Below are positions 37,934 through 50,289 of a stretch of DNA of 64,000 nt, one piece after another. This DNA is from Taenia hydatigena (taxonomy: Eukaryota > Platyhelminthes > Cestoda > Cyclophyllidea > Taeniidae). The notes under the pieces are model-generated. The model was not told where the DNA came from. It did not search any database and saw nothing but the letters and a program-made list of their open reading frames with translations. A program made the position numbers and the translations under genes. The stretch's first letter is position 1, and each line of letters begins with the position of its first letter. The DNA is taken from the NCBI GenBank assembly GCA_036345935.2, contig JADWOT020001637.1, positions 1-64,000 of the forward strand, read 5' to 3'.

Positions 37934-38338
37934 CAAGCTTCAACCAATGAGGATCAACTAGCCACTAAAAATAACATGCAGGATAAATTAAACACAGACT
38001 TCATCGGTCTCGCATCAACCCAAAGCCAACGCAGACTGCAGTTGTTTGTGCACTTTCCAATGCATTGCAAATAGCAGCATTCCAACAAACACCAATGTCA
38101 ATGCACTCGTGTACCTTCAGACGATGACAGCGACACCACCACGACCACTGAATTCGATGCCGACATGAATACCATCACCACCTTCATTAGCAATGCTCAA
38201 CGCGATAGAGATGCATGTACAACATATTCTGCGCATTTAAATTCCACCAACAGTAGCTCAACAAAAATGTAAGTCATAACGCAAGGCTTAAATCCTGGAT
38301 CATCCATCATTCCTTTCAGTGAGGGCACTTTGAATTAA
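37934..38338 (+). pseudogene. Acidic Thr-rich terminal exons with one internal stop
   Basis: The frame is open from 37,934 to a good donor (gtaagt) at 38,269, apart from TAG at 38,072-38,074. A 51-base intron then joins in phase to a tiny last exon (38,320-38,338) ending in TAA. The second half is strikingly acidic and Thr-rich (SDDDSDTTTTTEFDADMN, then TITTFISNAQRDRDACTTY). Alternatively the TAG lies in an intron and the exon starts at 38,075 after ...atag, giving an intact reading. No family was recognised; upstream exons were not located. Confidence 0.4.
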
Positions 38339-38339
38339 T

Positions 38340-40234
38340 TAGGAAATGGACTACGAATCAACAAGCATTTTGCTAGCCTGTTGGCCGTCTTTTTGTGCGA
38401 GTGCATGACTAAATTCACCATCATTATAGCTCGTCCTTTTATTGCTAACAATTTGTTATACAGTGTTGTTAAACAGTTCGTTGTCTATATAGCTTAGAGT
38501 GTAAGGGAAGTAGGCGGTAGAAAAGATGAAGAACATTATTATCAGTACTGATATTATTTATGACCCAGCTCCTTGCACGACTTCGTCATGTCCTTTGACT
38601 TAATGGACATTACCTTTTAGGCTATTCAGTTTCTACTGCTAATAAATTTAGCTTAAGAGGACCATCGTCGAAGTGCGCAACAGGTGTGTGCGCGATGGCA
38701 ATTTTACAAGTTGTTTGGCCCTACCTGCCAAGGATATCGCCAATTGCTAGGCGGAACCGGATTCAGCTCGTCAGGTCCGTCACATCCTATGTGCGCCGAA
38801 AACTTCACGAATTGTTTATGTAAGGCCTTGCCGTTTTTGGGATGTTGATTTTCCTTTTTAAAACAATGTTCGCAGCATCTGATGCTGGCACGCCTGCAAC
38901 TGATTCTCAGAGAGCATGGCAGCCACACATTGCAACAGTGCAACAAAGCCTCAGCTTTCCTCCTCCAACGGTTCTGGTACCTGCACTGCCTAAAAAGGGA
39001 TTTGCAGTGGGAATAAATGCACATTCTCGGCTCCCCCTGAAGCTGAGGGTTTGGACTTAAAAAGAGTCTGCAACTTGCATACAAGTGAATCTCTCTTGCC
39101 AACAGCACTTGAACCCTATGCATTAGGTGTACGAACTGGTACCGTACGAATTTGGAATGTGGCTCGGATTTCTTAACGCATTGTCAGTATCATGTGCCAT
39201 CACGGAAACGCGCATCATGAGCCGCAGTAACCTCTGCGGAAACGAGGAGTGCTTTGCTGCCTGACGAGCAACAGTAATTACATCGAAGATGCTTCTGCTC
39301 TAAGACTAGATTTTACCTTTAGCACTGCAAGTGATCCATGATGTTCAGGTACGTTTGGAATTAATGTTGCATCTCCAGTTTCATATTAATGTGAATGCAG
39401 GATGGCTAATCAGTCTTGTCGAAATGCACAACCATCGAAGCAATTACGGCTTCAAATAAAAACGGAAAGAAAATCGTCTGTCTACTTCTTTAATTTCTCG
39501 GTTCATTGGGCCGGAACATTAAAGTAGAGCACTGAAGATGTCTATTTCATATAATTTAACCAATAAGCGTTTCAGCAATCAAACTAGCATCAAAAACACA
39601 CGCCGATCACTAAATATTCTGCTTATGCATATCAGAACCAATTTGTCATCCAGACATTTAAGTAGGGAGCTAATGCCTTTGCTCAACCAGTCCCCGGAAG
39701 ATCATCTGTTTAATTCTGCAACGAATCAACCCTTTGTTTTACCGCTTACTCCTAAACTCCTAAGCGACCGCCATTCTTACTCCATTATGAAATCCCTGCA
39801 CAGGTAAGCTTTCCCTCTAATTAGCATTCCCAGTTTTTTAAAGGACAGGATACCACTTCCAGCATTCTTCGCATTGTTGAGTCCATTCGCGCTTTACAAC
39901 TGGCAATTGGAAATAAGATACAAGAGCACAAACTTTGGCTCAAGTTCGTATAGACTTTAATTAGGGACCGAATTGCATTGCAATATAGCAAAGTTGCTAT
40001 CGCAACCAAACATTTAGAGTGGTGACACCGTCGAAAATCGCAGATATACATCAGCACATTCACTACAGAATAAAACATTAATAAAGTAGTGCAGTTTCAT
40101 ATAGCTTTGCGGCTCAATATCACTAGTTTTATGATGTTAATTAATGACACACTGGTATTAGCTTCACTAAATACAGCATTTACTCGAAATGTTAGCCGTA
40201 GCAATGCATACGCATATGTTCCAATGAAACAAGC
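38340..40234. other. Intergenic, nothing recognised
   Basis: The 38,704-39,123 minus-strand frame is long but has no splice or domain support. Confidence 0.4.
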
Positions 40235-40450
40235 TACCCGCATGAGTAGTGAAACCCATGAAATATCCAACACACAGTTTATATCACGAATAATGTAGCG
40301 CACGTAAAACGACACCTTTCATAACCCACGTGTTATGAGGGCAACACAGAAGGACTTGAGGTCATTGTGGCTGACAAACAGATAGACTGGTTGCCAGTTA
40401 GGTGTGACTAAACGTTGGATTGAATAGTCTGCGTTGGAAAAAATTCTACC
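40235..40450 (+). repeat. Dispersed repeat R5, copy 2
   Basis: Direct match to 10,240-10,430: shared gtgttatgagggcaac block and following cattgtggctgacaaacag. Confidence 0.5.
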
Positions 40451-40988
40451 ACTGAAGTGTGTTCCAAATAAGCATAACTGTTGAATTTTAACATGCGATG
40501 CCCAAGCCCATACACAAAAGCGCAGTTTAAAAGGATGAGGTGATTAGAACGAAAAGCTTCGCAAATACAAAGAACTGTGCTATTTGTTGGCTAGATATAC
40601 TGCAGAAGTTCTGCTTCGTGTATGCTTAAGCTAACTCCTATCAGTCACAAATACAAAGTGATGAGATCTACTTGCATTGGGCTACTTAATGCTGGCTCTT
40701 CACATTAGTCAAGTTTCGAGCTAAGTGCACAAATCATCCATCCCAGGAACCACATCTCCTAACGACAACTAAGCCGTCAAGTCCAACAGAAAATAAAGAA
40801 TTAATCTTCGATTGCAAACATCGAAACAGCTACACTGATTACAGGACTACGCATGAGGGAACAAATCACATTCGACAAAGAATAAGTAGCTGTGACTAAA
40901 CTAATGTTATGCCCTTGTAAGCTAAAAGAGCATGCCAATGAGTGGACCGAGCACATTGTCGCCTTCTTTCAACTTTAAAAGCGTGCTC
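40451..40988. other. Intergenic, nothing recognised
   Basis: No supported feature. Confidence 0.4.
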
Positions 40989-41741
40989 TTAATCAGCACG
41001 TCTCCTACTTCGTTGAGGATCCGCGTAGCATTCGATAATTGCGCATTGCGTTGATATTTTCAGAGAAGCAGGTGTAGTTGGCAGTGGAGGCGCATGCTTT
41101 GCAAGAGAGGGCAATTTCGCCAGAAGAGCTTGCAGTACCTCGGGATCCACGGTTTGCAGGTATTCGGAGATGTTGGGCAGTTTGTCAAAAACGACTTCCA
41201 GTGTGTTGGGATTCTTCTTCGACAAAACTTCACCAAACTCAGGAATATGTGCGGTGACGTACTGAAGAGTCTTTTTGTTAATTTTGACCAAAAGGCCGTT
41301 AAGGTTTTGATGGTTCTTGACTATGTTCTGAACAAAGTTCGGGTCTGCATTTAACAGAACATTGGCATGATGAATGGGAATACTTGGCACTGATGAGAAA
41401 ATTGCCAGCGGTCTTCACCAAATCGGGCTTTTTTGTGGAAGGCTTTGGAGTCGTAGCCTTAGGCCTCCATGTAACTTGCTTCTGCTTGGGCACCATGGGT
41501 TGACTGAAATATGGCCCAGAGCCAAATAACATGCTGTTAATGACAGGTGCAGCTGCGATGATTACTGGAGAAGTACTGGATCCATACTAGTCAAAATATC
41601 TTTGATATTTGGCAGTCCAGCAATCATTGACTGGAATGTATGGGGGTCTAAATTGTAGGCGATACTACTAATTCTTGGTACGTACATCACTGAAGACTGA
41701 AGAAGCACTGGGTCTACCGACATAAGAAGTTGATTCACGTT
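40989..41741 (-). pseudogene. 22-residue-repeat protein, left (minus-strand) copy
   Basis: Encodes tandem helical repeats of about 22 residues with the pattern [DN]P..LQ..I..LP.I...L. Examples are VDPVLLQ, LDPHTFQSMIAGLPNIKDIL, ADPNFVQNIVKNHQNL, and TVDPEVLQALLAKLPSLAKH. A Lys/Thr/Pro linker (KPKATTPKPSTKKPD) separates two repeat blocks. The first block is broken by a one-base deletion after DPVLLQ (near 41,567) when compared with the inverted partner, and a second frame change near 41,400 (possibly a splice acceptor, ttttctcatcag) precedes the C-terminal block (40,989-41,390). The family was not recognised; the repeat resembles short alpha-solenoid units in general. No start codon is present at the palindrome junction. 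Confidence 0.6.
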
Positions 41742-42040
41742 TGGAATAGGAATTAACGTGAACCCAAATCAACTTCTCATGTCGGTAGACCCAGTGCTTC
41801 TTCAGACTGTGTTGATGAACGCACTAGGAATTGGTAGTTTTGCTTACAATTTAGACCCATATATATCCCGGTCAATGATTGTTGGACTGCCGAACGTCAA
41901 AGATATCCTGGCTAGTATAGATCCAGTACTTCTTCAGTCAATCATTGTAACTGCTCCTGGCATTGACAGCAAGCGAAAGCAAGTTACTACGAAGCCTAAG
42001 GCTACGACTCCAAAGCCTTCCACTAAAAGGCGTGATTTTG
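41435..42040. repeat. Inverted duplication, 13-base spacer, head-to-head
   Basis: Arms 41,435-41,741 and 41,756-42,040 are inverted copies, about four-fifths identical by eye. Nearest the centre, tctaccgacat (41,713-41,723) pairs with atgtcggtaga (41,779-41,789). The right arm carries a 6-base, two-codon insertion near 41,764. The spacer is only about 14 bases, so a transcript across it would fold into a long hairpin. Confidence 0.8.
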
Positions 42041-42054
42041 GCAAAGACCGCTGA
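41756..42054 (+). pseudogene. 22-residue-repeat protein, right (plus-strand) copy
   Basis: Inverted partner of the frame at 40,989-41,741. It reads NQLLMSVDPVLLQTVLM, LDPYISRSMIVGLPNVKDIL, SIDPVLLQSIIVTAPGI, then KPKATTPKPSTKR and a stop. The frame is intact through the site where the left copy has lost one base. There is no ATG upstream in frame before a TGA, because the inversion junction falls just before the first repeat. It is therefore a decapitated copy unless it is an internal exon. The second repeat block found in the left copy is absent. Confidence 0.55.
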
Positions 42055-42059
42055 TCCCA

Positions 42060-43229
42060 ACGCTGTATGATGTCAGACATGACCGATGCTGCCGGTGGTG
42101 AAGTTTGCTGTGAGGTGAGTAGGAAACACATTAGTGCTTGTTCCTTCTTCCCACAGACTAGCCTTCATAGTTGACACTAGTCGACAGGTTGACGACTTGT
42201 TAAACGAGGTCCTAAAGGGGAGTGAAGTGAGATATTATTCCTGCGGCAGTTTTAGTCCTTCCATTCTCCCTTTGGTTTTTGCCTTCGGAACGCTCTTAAA
42301 AATGTAGTGCTTTGCCTACCAAAGGACATTAAAATGCGCACTTAGACAAGGTGGATTACTAAATCTGCACATCACAAACTTAGCTGTGAATAACAGCCGT
42401 AAGGAGGCAATGAGACAATGACCACAGATTATTTAAAGCCATCGGATTCTTGTCCACATGCACATAAGGCGAATAGCACTCACAAATTCCAACAGGCGTC
42501 GGTGCATGCGCAGGCACTGCTTAGCAAACCTCATTTCATTACCCGAGTAAGGAGAATCATGCGTGGAAATGGTCGTTATGTTCGAAGGAGTAGAGATTTC
42601 TTAAGAAACCCAAAGCAAAGTGGTTAAATACTCTGAGCGGACGTATAGTCAGCATTTAATTGGATGTCAGCAGAGTTCATCAGAGTTGCAATTGGGTCAA
42701 CACCGACTGCTGCTTGGGCAATCACCGTGAGCGATGCTGCAGGCCTGTTCACGCTCTGGAATCGGGACGAGCACAACTAAGACAAACTCCATCTCAGCGA
42801 ATGGCTTTCAAAAAGCGCAAATACATTAGCACCAACACAACCTTTGCTGCATATCCTTACCACCTTCTTCTTTGTTGATAGTCTTCATGATCGGTCACTG
42901 CAAATTTTGCGATGAAGGCTAATTGTTTAAAAAGAATGAACGTTTGGCTGATTGTGCACGGGACAGGTGCGGGATCGCCAGAAGGAAAGAAGATGAGGAG
43001 GCCTTAAGACATTTCTGTACTGATTAATACGGTATGAGTAAATATGGACGTGATGCCATGACCTCCTTCAATAAAATAGGCAAACTGACGCGTTTGGATG
43101 TTTATGAGTGTTTACCGATGGATGAATGACTGGATAAAAGCACCGTAAATAAAGGCAGTGATTTAAGTGTGGGATTGACCGTTTAGAGGTAAAGCGAAGA
43201 AAGATTGGATTAAGAAAACGGAAATGGAT
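42060..43229. other. Intergenic, nothing recognised
   Basis: A basic 69-codon frame starts at an ATG at 42,418, without other support. Confidence 0.4.
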
Positions 43230-45260
43230 CTCAAATACATACAGTTATCAAAGTCACAGCATCCACGAGCACGTCACTGTCACCAGCATTCAACAAGTTA
43301 TGAGGCTTCACGATTTCGGACTTGATCTTAAGTTGTCTGGACTAAAGTGCTGATTACACAAACTTTTCAGGCCCAGGAGACAGAGAAGAGCAATCATGTC
43401 AATCAGAGATGTGTCATGGTTAGATTGACCTTATTCAATTCCTTTTCCGTTGTAGGCAAGAGTAAACGCTATCGGATATGAATTCCCTTTGCAATTAATT
43501 GTTCGCTGCAAGACATCACCAGCATTTTTGCTGAGCCACCAACATTTGGCGAAATTCTCGCTTGTGGCTTCATCAATCTGCTTAGCAGTCGAGTAACTTC
43601 CCGCATTTTCATCGCAAAATGAACAAAAAAAGCAATGGATATACATGAAAGAGCATAACACAATGAACCCGCATGCAGTCACTTGCTTGAATGAGCGCAA
43701 TTAAATCATGGCAAGCAGACTAACCAGCAGAACCTAGTTTTGTGAGGGTTCCTTTGTTAAGCAAGTTGAAAATTAAAAAATCTCTTCCACTGTTAAAAAG
43801 ACAGCAAATTGCTGGAATAGTGCTTTAACAGATCAGGCATGCATAGATGTTGAATTGGTCGTAGAATCATGGAATCTTATTTTACTTTTTGAATCAGGAT
43901 ATGTCTTAGATGACGTCAATGAGCTATAAAAAGAGAATGCTAGGTTTGGTATTCTTAAATGCAATGATTGCTAAATTCTATACATGCTTAAAGATGATGA
44001 ACGCTTGTTCCTTGCATGCAGTCCTCTTTTAACTTTTATGAGGTCTTTCATGGGTAAAGGAGTAAAATGCTTCACACAGTAACCGGATTTCTTCAACCCC
44101 ACAGCTGTAACTCTACAGCTCTAGCAATAAGTTTAAGGTAATCATTTATTTGAAGAGAAAGCTGTGGTTACAAAGCGCAGGGCAATGATGTGGAAGCCAT
44201 TTACAGTTAAAGGGATTCTACTTCGATCATCTAAAACGCTAGTCCTACTTAACCTTGTTAGTAGTGTGGTGGTAAAATAAAATCTTTAAACGACAATATT
44301 CTGAGTTAATAATCCACCGCTTGGCCAATTGGCTCGCAAGTTTACCTGTAGATTCGAGTACTTAACAGCTAAGTCAGACGATGACAGTCCCATTAGCAGT
44401 TGATCCAAGTGCGGCTTATCTGGATTCCTGCCTTGGCGAGATTTCTCGTTTTCGCAAATTACTTCGGAAAAGGAAAATACAACATCAGCTACGTACGCAA
44501 ACTTTAAGTGGTAGGATCTCTACTCCCTAAGCTTTGCATGTCATTTGTTCGTCTTCAGACTAAGATTGAAGGCCGCGTCTTCAAACATCACAAAATGCAG
44601 TCAAACCAAATTTTAGTAAAGAATTGTCAATAAGACATGCGAAAGTATTGTCACGCATGCAAAGGACTAAATCAACCGAATGATTCCAGAGGCAGCATAC
44701 GAACTTTATTCCAGCTTTAGCGTATGAAGGCGTTCTAAAATTAAAAACTATTAATAATAAAAGTAAGAAAGTGACGAGAAAACAGAGCACAAAGTGGACG
44801 CCCGTCAGTGCTTGCATTGTAAGATTATTGTAGAGGCAAAAATTATGTGGGAAGATTAAAATAGAATAGCAGGTTGTTGGCAAAAATATATGCAAAATGT
44901 TGTTTTTAGGTCAATAGCCACATTTGCGGCTTAGACAGATGTTCAGAGGCCAGGAGGAGGCATGAGAGCACGCCTTTGGACACGACTAACCTTCGAACCG
45001 TCTGAATGTCAATTGTAGCCATCCGAAATCTCACTGGTCTTGAGCAACAATGGAAGCATCGCTAAGCGTACATACACCTCTACTGAATTTCTGTCTGCCA
45101 CATCTACACACACACGTCGTACAAAGCACATGCACACTGAATAGGCTGCACCTGCTACAAAGTGGTCTTCTCTTCAAGCTCCCTGGTAAATACATCGTCT
45201 ACGCACTACGAATGCTATTGCCATGTTTACCGCTGGGCCCTCGGATAGGCAACGGTATTC
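43230..45260 (+). repeat. Tandem segmental duplication, unit 1
   Basis: Matches unit 2 with an offset of about 2190 bases over its first half (43,250 with 45,440; 44,045 with 46,235) and about 2970 bases over its second half (44,190 with 47,150; 45,110 with 48,080). A minus-strand exon-like frame at 43,431-43,700 (ending PIAFTLAYNGKGIE) has a diverged, frame-broken counterpart near 45.6 kb. Confidence 0.7.
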
Positions 45261-45419
45261 ACAGCTTGTAAGAGCATCAGTTTTGCTGACTTAAAGGCGA
45301 CAAAGGGCAACAGTCAGTTGGTCTAAAATCTATGAGTGTGTGCTTGTGGGTTTATGACCGAATAGTTGCACCATTAGCGAAGATAGTAAGTTAGATTTAG
45401 AACTGACAGTCTGGAGGGT

Positions 45420-48240
45420 CTCTGTGATGTCATCGAAGTCATAACATCCACAAACGCTCCCTTGCCACCAGCATACAGTAAGTAATAAGGCTTTACGTAA
45501 TTGGACTTTTCTCAAGTCGTCTGGACTATGGTGATAATGGCATAAAATCTTTAGACCCAGGAGATAGGAAAACGCGGTCATGCTAATAAAAGATGTGCCG
45601 TAGCTAGCTTGATATTATTCAGTTCTTTATCCTTTGCGGGCAAGAGTAAAGGCTGTTGGAGATAAACTGTATAACTGTTTCCTGTAAGATCCCATCGATT
45701 TGAAGAGTTGTCGTTGTGGGCTTTCTGTTCCATTGAAGCGCTGTAAGCTTTGTAGATGACGCTAAGGAGGTAAAGTTGGCATTTTTCGTTAAAGCTGAGC
45801 ATAGGGGTAACTGTGAGGCACATTTTATTTTGTATTTTTAAAATGCTTCTGAATAGTCGGTTTGTTGTCGCAACCACCAGTAACCTCTTCCTTGTATTAC
45901 TTTAAAAGCTTAAAGAGTTGGTAGGGACTTAAACATTCATTAGTGAGCGATAGAAGATCGTCTCTTATATCCGCTGTAGCCTAAAGGATGTTTGTGGTAG
46001 AATATGCCTAAAAATGAGCAAACAAATGAAAGAGGAGTCCTTTTTTAGCGTATTAAGTAAATTAGGATTAATGCAAGTAGTACAAGAGAGACACCATTGG
46101 CGGAATCATATTCCAGCTGTCAGAGTAAAGTGAGTCTGAGAGGACCTCAACAAGCCATAAAAAGAAACGCTAAGCTAGGCATTCACAAGCACAATGCAAT
46201 GAAATCTGGACCCCTTATAAACGGTACATTTTCTAACTTCTGTGAGGCTTTCATTAGCAAAGGGGCAAACTGTCCAAGTCAACAAAAATACTTTGGTTGA
46301 GGAAAGAAAATCCAACCTTTGTATTTAGCAACTGCCTTCCAATCAATCGTGCTTATATTTCAGGGTGTGACTTAATGGAATACAAAGTTGTGATTGAAAT
46401 GCTAATTCGTATGAGCATACCCACTTTGGATAGCCAGCCCTACTTTGATGTTAACATTGAGATGCTGTGCGACACTTGTTTTCGTCGTTTGATTGCCGCC
46501 TTGACTAAAGTGAGATTGGATCTGCTCAATCTTCATTATATGTACTAATAAAAAATAGAATTTTTGATGAATCAGTATCGCGAGGCAAACCAACTGGAAA
46601 CCTTCAATGGCTAAGACAGTCAGACTGGCTTGATACTCAATCAGTGGCATAATACTTAATTACGGGAGTTTGTAAAAGGACTGATATATTCGTCTCAAAC
46701 AAAGGCAAGCAGAATTCTGTAACTCAGTAGGATCACAGGCTATACGCTGAACCTATGCCTCTCAAAAACGGTCCCGTACGCTGGTTATCCTGAAATGACT
46801 CAGTACGATAGACAGGGAATATCAAGACTTGGATACGCACTGATGGGCGCATAATCGTCTTTGAACTATTTGGGCTATTTATTGCTGCCGAACACCTTAA
46901 GTTTGCACTGTGATATTGCATGCTACCACCTCGACTAACGGTGTGTAGGTCATGCTCATCCGATTAACAAAAGTTGCACAAGAGCAGCAGCTTACCTCAG
47001 AGACGTGCCATTTTATTTGCACGTGCAAAATCAAGGCTTCACCTGAACGTTTCTTGCAGTAATCAGGCCTCGGTAACCTCATTACCCAAATATGAACTTG
47101 AGCGTTCACCCCCAGAAAGCAGGCTGCGGTCACAAATTAGAGGAAAATGATGTGGAAATCATCCACTGCTTGGGATTCGCAACACTTATCACCTGGAAAT
47201 GCTGGAACTGTTAAATTTTGATAGTTGACCCTTTCCCTAAATAACTCACCACTTGATCAATTAAGTGGCAATTTTTACTGCAGATACGATCTCCAAAAGA
47301 TGAATAAAACAGCGACAGTTCAATCAGCAATATGTCTAAGTGCTTCTCGGCCGGATTCTTATCTTAGCGAGACTTCTTGCTTCCTCAAACTAATTCGAGG
47401 AGGGAAAATTCAATATTCCACATGCAAGTAGACCTTAGATTGGTAGGACTCTCTACTCCACTATGTAGACTTTACATCATTTATTAGCATAATGCAATGC
47501 AGAGAAACCGCTTGTTACAGACTAACTGCAAATAAAGACAGCTCAAAATCATTGTTATGCACTCGAAAACCAAATCGACTGCAAAAACTAAAAGTCTTTG
47601 TCAATTACACACAATAATGGGAAACATATCGAAGAATAGACGCAAGCTATTAAATGAACTTTACACATATGCGTTGACGCTATCAAATGTGAATACTCTT
47701 TGAGACTGCATACAAACTGTACTTCTGCTTCATTCTATGAGATTGTTTTGTAATTAATAAGCAAATACTTTGAATAATAGAAGAGGCTTAAAGAGTACAG
47801 AACAGAAGATGGCAAAATGCTATTTATTGTAGGAAGGAGCGTGCTGTTAAGTACAACGCAAATAAAATTATCTTTCTTTTCGAATCCCATACTTACTCCT
47901 TGTATACATGTTCACAGACCAAGAGGATGAATGGGCATACATTTCGCTTAGACCAAATTAAGAGTCATTTGGATTGGAATCAATGGTAGCTGAAATCTAA
48001 GTGTTCCTAAACAACGGTGAAACTCCAGTCGGTCACGCACATACGCATCCCGTCATTGAAGTTCTGTTTGTCATACTCACACGCACACACGTCGTGCAAA
48101 GGACATGCATGTTAAATAGGCTGTTGCATTGTAAAGAGTAGACTTCTATCCAAGTCCGCTAGTAAGAATATCATAACTCCTTGTCGTCTGTGCACTACAA
48201 ATGCTATTGTCTTATTCATCATTAGGGTCTCAGTCAAACG
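45420..48240 (+). repeat. Tandem segmental duplication, unit 2, with a ~0.8 kb extra segment
   Basis: Second copy of the 43.23-45.26 kb unit. The change in offset shows about 770 extra bases between about 46.3 and 47.1 kb, absent from unit 1. Shared blocks include atgatgtggaa (44,188 and 47,148) and acacacgtcgt (45,110 and 48,085). Confidence 0.7.
46364..46509 (+). CDS. Candidate internal exon in the extra segment of unit 2
   Basis: After a ttatatttcag acceptor, 146 bases are open and end at a strong donor (aaa followed by gtgaga). The encoded stretch looks protein-like: EYKVVIEMLIRMSIPTLDSQ, then MLCDTCFRRLIAALTK. Upstream and downstream partner exons were not found, and the family is unknown. 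It lies in the segment that unit 1 lacks. Confidence 0.3.
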
Positions 48241-50289
48241 CAAAGATCACGCTTTTGATGCCCACATACTGACCAAGGACGCATTTTAGTATTCTCAAAT
48301 CTACTACACTTTCCATTAGTTACTATGTTTCTTATCCCACATACTCCATGTAAATGTCAAATAAATTGACGCAGTCCGTCTAAAAGTGGGTAAGAACCCT
48401 CTCTGTAGATGTGATTTTCTTAAGGAGGGCTTACAAAGTGCAGTTCTGCTACTACAGTGCGCGATTATGCAGAGATGCATGGTTATTCGTACAATAATGA
48501 AGCGGTTGGCTGTGCAATTCTGCAATCAGTAAGGAATTAACTTTAAACAGGGAAGGCGTTCTATTGGCTGTCAAATGATACTCTGATAATAGAGGAGCTA
48601 ACAAAAGCATTCAACCTAGAGCGAGGTGACATCAACTTCCAAAAGCGGGTTCCATTCGCATCGCGCCACAGGGTAGTATCTGAAACAATAACCATTTCAT
48701 TTACAATCTCCATCTAAAGGAACTACCATAATCATTCTGTGTCTCGAGTCTTGTTTGTGCGCCCCGATCAAATTTTTAAGTATTTTTGTTTCTCGCCTCG
48801 CTTATTTCCCTCCTTTCATTTCGTTAGTAGATGGAATGATTAATCTGTCAGTTGCGAGAATCGAATCGTGTCATCCTGGCCTTACAAAAGTGTCCAACAG
48901 AGCTTCCAATCAACCGACTTTGAACAGACCTGCTATCTAAGCCACAATCGATTAATTATATACTCTTCATAGAAGTCCGCCATCCAACAGGTCTAATGTA
49001 TCTACTTCAATTTACTTAGTGCTAGTGGGAGTGATTGCTTGAGTAGGTCATTCTATTATAAATTATTTGCGGGCAAACGCTGTTATCATCCTCTGTCCCC
49101 CACGTCACATTTTCCTCAAAACTGTATGAAAGCCCAATTACTGTCGGCTCCAGCCAATAGCGCATTCGGATGTAAGCAGAGTACGGAGCACTTACAGAAA
49201 TAGAAATTGTTAATTCCTCTTCAGTCTCTTTGGATTTATGCGAAATTGAAAAAGTCTTCGACAGCTAAGTAGCTGTTACGCTGATGTAAGGTAGATTGTC
49301 TTTCAATATAGCAGCAGCGAACACACGCAAAACGAAAATTACAATAGAAGGCACTAAGCTTCTTCTGTATAGAAATCATAACTTTGTAAGCTCTACTTCA
49401 AAGCATTCGTCTTCACGACCGTAAGGGTCACTTCTTACAGTATTTCAGCAAAAGGGGTCTGTAGCGTGCCATTCAAACAAAGGAATTAAAAATTTTCATG
49501 CTAGCTAAATGGAATTGTGGCATTGCTGTAGATGTATCTTCTGAAGACGGATTTCCTTGGCAGCCAATAATGCAGCTGCACATTTGTGCGGACCTTGATG
49601 GGGTCGGCAAGCCACCATTATTGGTATAACTGACAGTTGTCTTCAAAATTGACAATAGATTAATGTCTACGTAACAGACGTTGACCATTATGAATGTTGG
49701 CAGGCAAACATTCCCACTCATTTCTATCTATGTTGAGTCATTCGGCCTTTGAGTCTTAGCAATCATAATGATTTCCTCGCCACGATTAATTTTCTCACGC
49801 TATCTCCAATTTATTTCTCATCCAGTTTTGAAAGCAACCCTTTGATAGCACCTGCATGTCACTGTGCTCCTTTTCACACCGTTGTGTTTAACTTCACTCT
49901 TCATTGCTTCTCTCCAATTTGACGTTTGCCGTGATCATTCTCCCATGTTCTTAAGAGAAACGGTAACAAGTAGAGTCTGGTGGACATGCACTGAGCGTTC
50001 ATTAAATAAGGTTCTTCAGGTGGCAAATTTTTATAGGGCGCCATCTTTTCTCTCCATTTTTTTATTTAGCTTTCATCATGTTTGGTGTTGCACGAATTGT
50101 TTTCCTTTATAACTCCACATTATATCTCTTTGTTTGAGATTTGGTTCACCTTAGTGATGGCTTGTGTTGTCCTATAATCTCACACAACTGCATTGTCACC
50201 GTTCAAACCTGAACCACTTCATCTTTGCCTTGAGTGCACAAATCTTTCTCCGTTTTTGCATTTTCCTTTGGTGCCGCATACTCTCAGCT
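48241..50289. other. Intergenic, nothing recognised
   Basis: Short frames only, none with splice or domain support. Confidence 0.45.

Noticed and set aside
38704..39123. 139-codon minus-strand frame
   Set aside because: No ATG context, splice sites or recognisable motif; the + strand is also open over part of it.
44581..44895. Membrane protein frame on the minus strand
   Set aside because: The hydrophobic stretch is AT-driven and the aligned copy in unit 2 of the tandem duplication does not keep the frame.
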